A stretch of DNA of 64,000 nt from assembly GCF_006542355.1 (NCBI RefSeq), contig NZ_CP038141.1, positions 1,181,501 to 1,245,500 of the forward strand, given 5' to 3'. The position numbers and the translations under genes were made by a program. Positions 62,388 through 64,000 of this stretch are shown piece after piece. The DNA comes from Swingsia samuiensis (GTDB lineage Bacteria > Pseudomonadota > Alphaproteobacteria > Acetobacterales > Acetobacteraceae). The notes under the pieces were generated by a model. That model worked only from the letters and a program-made list of their open reading frames with translations, was not told the DNA's origin and did no database searches. Position 1 is the stretch's first letter. Each line of letters begins with the position of its first letter.

Positions 62388-63999
62388 AAAGTTTTTCAGG
62401 GTCAATCAAGTCAAAAAAAGGCTGCTGGTCTACTGTGAAGTAGCGCGGATAAGCAGGGTCTCTCTCGAAGAGAGGGTTATTGCTCCACCGAGTGAGCATG
62501 GTTTGTGTTTCGTGGAAGAAGCGGGTTTCGTGCTCTGGCCGATCATCGCTACCACGGGAAAGGCTTTCATGGTGGTAGGCGATGACTTCAGCACTAAAAA
62601 TAATTCGATAGCCAGCGCTCCGGATTTTTAAACAGAGATCGACGTCATTATAGGCAACGGTGAGTTCTTGTTCGTCAAATCCTCCCACCTCGTGAAAGAC
62701 ACTAGATTTAACAAGCATAGCCGCAGCAGTGACGGCTGTAACATCATGCGTGAGCATTGTACGACCAATATAGCCATATTCTGATAACGGATCTCCCCGA
62801 TGCACGTGAGCGCCAATACCTGCGGGGCCAACGGCTACGCCTGCGTGTTGGATTGTATCATTCGGATAAAGAAGTTTTGCTCCGACAGCTGCAACATCTG
62901 GGGCTGCTAATGCCTCACCTATCGCAATATTCAGCCAATCATTATGTGAAACGAAGACATCGTTATTCATAAAGAAGAGATAATCGGCCTTTGTAGAAGC
63001 GGCGGCTAGGTTGTTGAGGCGGGAATAATTGAAAGGCTCTTCAACCGTAAGGACTGAAACTTTTGGATGCTTTTCAATGTCTTTAATAAAGGAAAGAGTT
63101 TCTTCTTCTATCGACCAATTATTGACCAGTAAGATATCAAAGGCTTTATATTTGGTTCTCTCAAAAAGAGTCTCAACGCATTGGCGTGTAGTATCAACCT
63201 GATCTTTAAAAGGAATAATAATGGTTACTTTAGGCGTTTTACGCGTGAGCCATTGCACGCCGTAAAGAGTTAAGCCTCGAATGGATGAGACTTTTGATTT
63301 AACTTTGCAACGATCTAAATGGTCCTGAACACAGCGAATACCGGCTTCAATAGCATATGTTTTATTTGAAACATTTACGGCAGTGGAATTAGGTGTCTTG
63401 CGCCAGTGATAGAGAATTTCTGGAACGTGATGGATTTCTTCAGGTTTTAGAATTTCAACAGCACGCAACACAAAATCATGGTCTTGAGCACCATCATATT
63501 TAGATCTCAGGCTACCAATTTGGCGCATAAGCTTTGTTTCAACCATGGTAATGTGACAAATATAATTGCAACCCAGCAGGTAACGATAATTATAGTCTGG
63601 TTTTAAATTGGGCTCGAGAAAGTAACCTGCTTGATCAATTTTATCTTCATCGGAATACAGCAACTTAGCGCCGGTTTCGAGAGCCGCATTCACCATTGTT
63701 TCTAGCGCGACATCCACGAGAAGGTCATCATGATCGAAGAAGACAACATAATCACCTTTGGCTGCATCCATGCCTGCGTTGGTTGCGCCTGAAATTCCCT
63801 CATTTTTTTCTAAGATAATGGCACGGATACGTTTGTCTTCTTTAGTGAATTTTTTGATAATATCTGTAGTTTCTTTGCTTTTGCCTGCATCATCAATGAT
63901 GATGAGCTCCCAGTTCGTATATGTTTGAGAAACAACAGAGTTGATAGCCGCAATAAAATCACTGCTAAGAGGCCTATAGGTAGGGCAGAGAACAGAAAC
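62386..63999 (-). CDS. two-domain GT2 glycosyltransferase, 5' end outside window
   Basis: At least 537 codons on the minus strand, open at the right edge; the ATG at 63771 is internal, since coding continues past it (VSVLCPTYRPLSSDFIAAIN, then IIIDDAGKSKETT up to GISGATNAGMDAAKGDY). The first GT2 domain has the DxD in FFDHDDLL. The second starts PKVTIIIPFKDQVDTTRQCV, with DILLVNNWSIEE, FFMNNDVFV and VAYNDVDLCLKIRSAGYRII. Tandem GT2 domains of this kind are common in O-antigen and rhamnan or surface-glycan synthesis. It is convergent with the preceding operon. A membrane or extra N-terminal part may lie beyond the window. Confidence 0.88.
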   Translation of the reverse strand, partial: VSVLCPTYRPLSSDFIAAINSVVSQTYTNWELIIIDDAGKSKETTDIIKKFTKEDKRIRAIILEKNEGISGATNAGMDAAKGDYVVFFDHDDLLVDVALETMVNAALETGAKLLYSDEDKIDQAGYFLEPNLKPDYNYRYLLGCNYICHITMVETKLMRQIGSLRSKYDGAQDHDFVLRAVEILKPEEIHHVPEILYHWRKTPNSTAVNVSNKTYAIEAGIRCVQDHLDRCKVKSKVSSIRGLTLYGVQWLTRKTPKVTIIIPFKDQVDTTRQCVETLFERTKYKAFDILLVNNWSIEEETLSFIKDIEKHPKVSVLTVEEPFNYSRLNNLAAASTKADYLFFMNNDVFVSHNDWLNIAIGEALAAPDVAAVGAKLLYPNDTIQHAGVAVGPAGIGAHVHRGDPLSEYGYIGRTMLTHDVTAVTAAAMLVKSSVFHEVGGFDEQELTVAYNDVDLCLKIRSAGYRIIFSAEVIAYHHESLSRGSDDRPEHETRFFHETQTMLTRWSNNPLFERDPAYPRYFTVDQQPFFDLIDPEKL

Positions 64000-64000
64000 G

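Overview
The window looks like a chromosomal segment of an alphaproteobacterium, most probably an acetic acid bacterium (Acetobacteraceae). This rests on the combined gene content: a MucR-type regulator, a Fur protein that lacks the CxxC zinc site, OlsB, an OprB sugar porin, a Tat-exported OpgG/D-family protein, a secreted aldose epimerase and a complete bioAF-esterase-bioCD operon. By eye the base composition is moderate and leans AT, which would suit a low-GC Gluconobacter-related genus such as the Swingsia/Neokomagataea group. The genus is a guess. No insertion sequence, prophage, CRISPR array or rRNA was seen. Almost all genes are intact and tightly packed, often with 4-bp start/stop overlaps.

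1-5.0 kb: efflux and sensing. The end of a DHA2/EmrB-like exporter, a TetR regulator, a NodT outer-membrane factor and an OmpR/EnvZ-type two-component pair. 5.1-14.2 kb: housekeeping and envelope. Nfu, a nitroreductase, TsaB and RimI, a TusA-like protein, MucR, Fur-OlsB-Lnt, an XRE regulator with its own palindromic operator, a phosphatase-like protein, Trm112-like protein and CnoX. 14.3-25.8 kb: duplicated tRNA-Gly units, OprB, pyrophosphatase, a CAT-anticodon tRNA, EttA, MlaC/MlaA, periplasmic GalM, CysE, a UbiH-type hydroxylase and an MscS channel. 25.9-33.6 kb: GlnK-AmtB behind a sigma-54-like site, XerC with a two-lobed retropepsin-like protein, divergent PriA, and rpmJ with a structured upstream region.

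33.8-50.7 kb: a FUSC/DUF1656/HlyD efflux operon, oligopeptidase B, osmoregulated glucan synthesis (opgH and opgG/D), the biotin operon with a palindrome over its putative promoter, and SelO. 51.0-64.0 kb is the most unusual part. A type I secretion ABC transporter with a cysteine-less C39-like domain and its HlyD adaptor are followed by a long Sel1-repeat protein, a 983-residue TPR-GT2-GT4-like fusion, a protein with three hydrophobic-W (ChW)-like repeats and a basic tail, another glycosyltransferase, a small internally duplicated protein and, on the other strand, a two-domain GT2 enzyme that runs off the window.

How the parts fit: most of the window supports envelope upkeep (Lnt, OlsB, Mla, OpgGH, OprB, efflux), nitrogen and cofactor supply (GlnK/AmtB, bio, CysE) and translation (tRNAs, EttA, TsaB, RimI, L36). 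The 51-64 kb block reads as a surface export and glycosylation locus. That is inferred from gene order and domain content; no experiment is implied.
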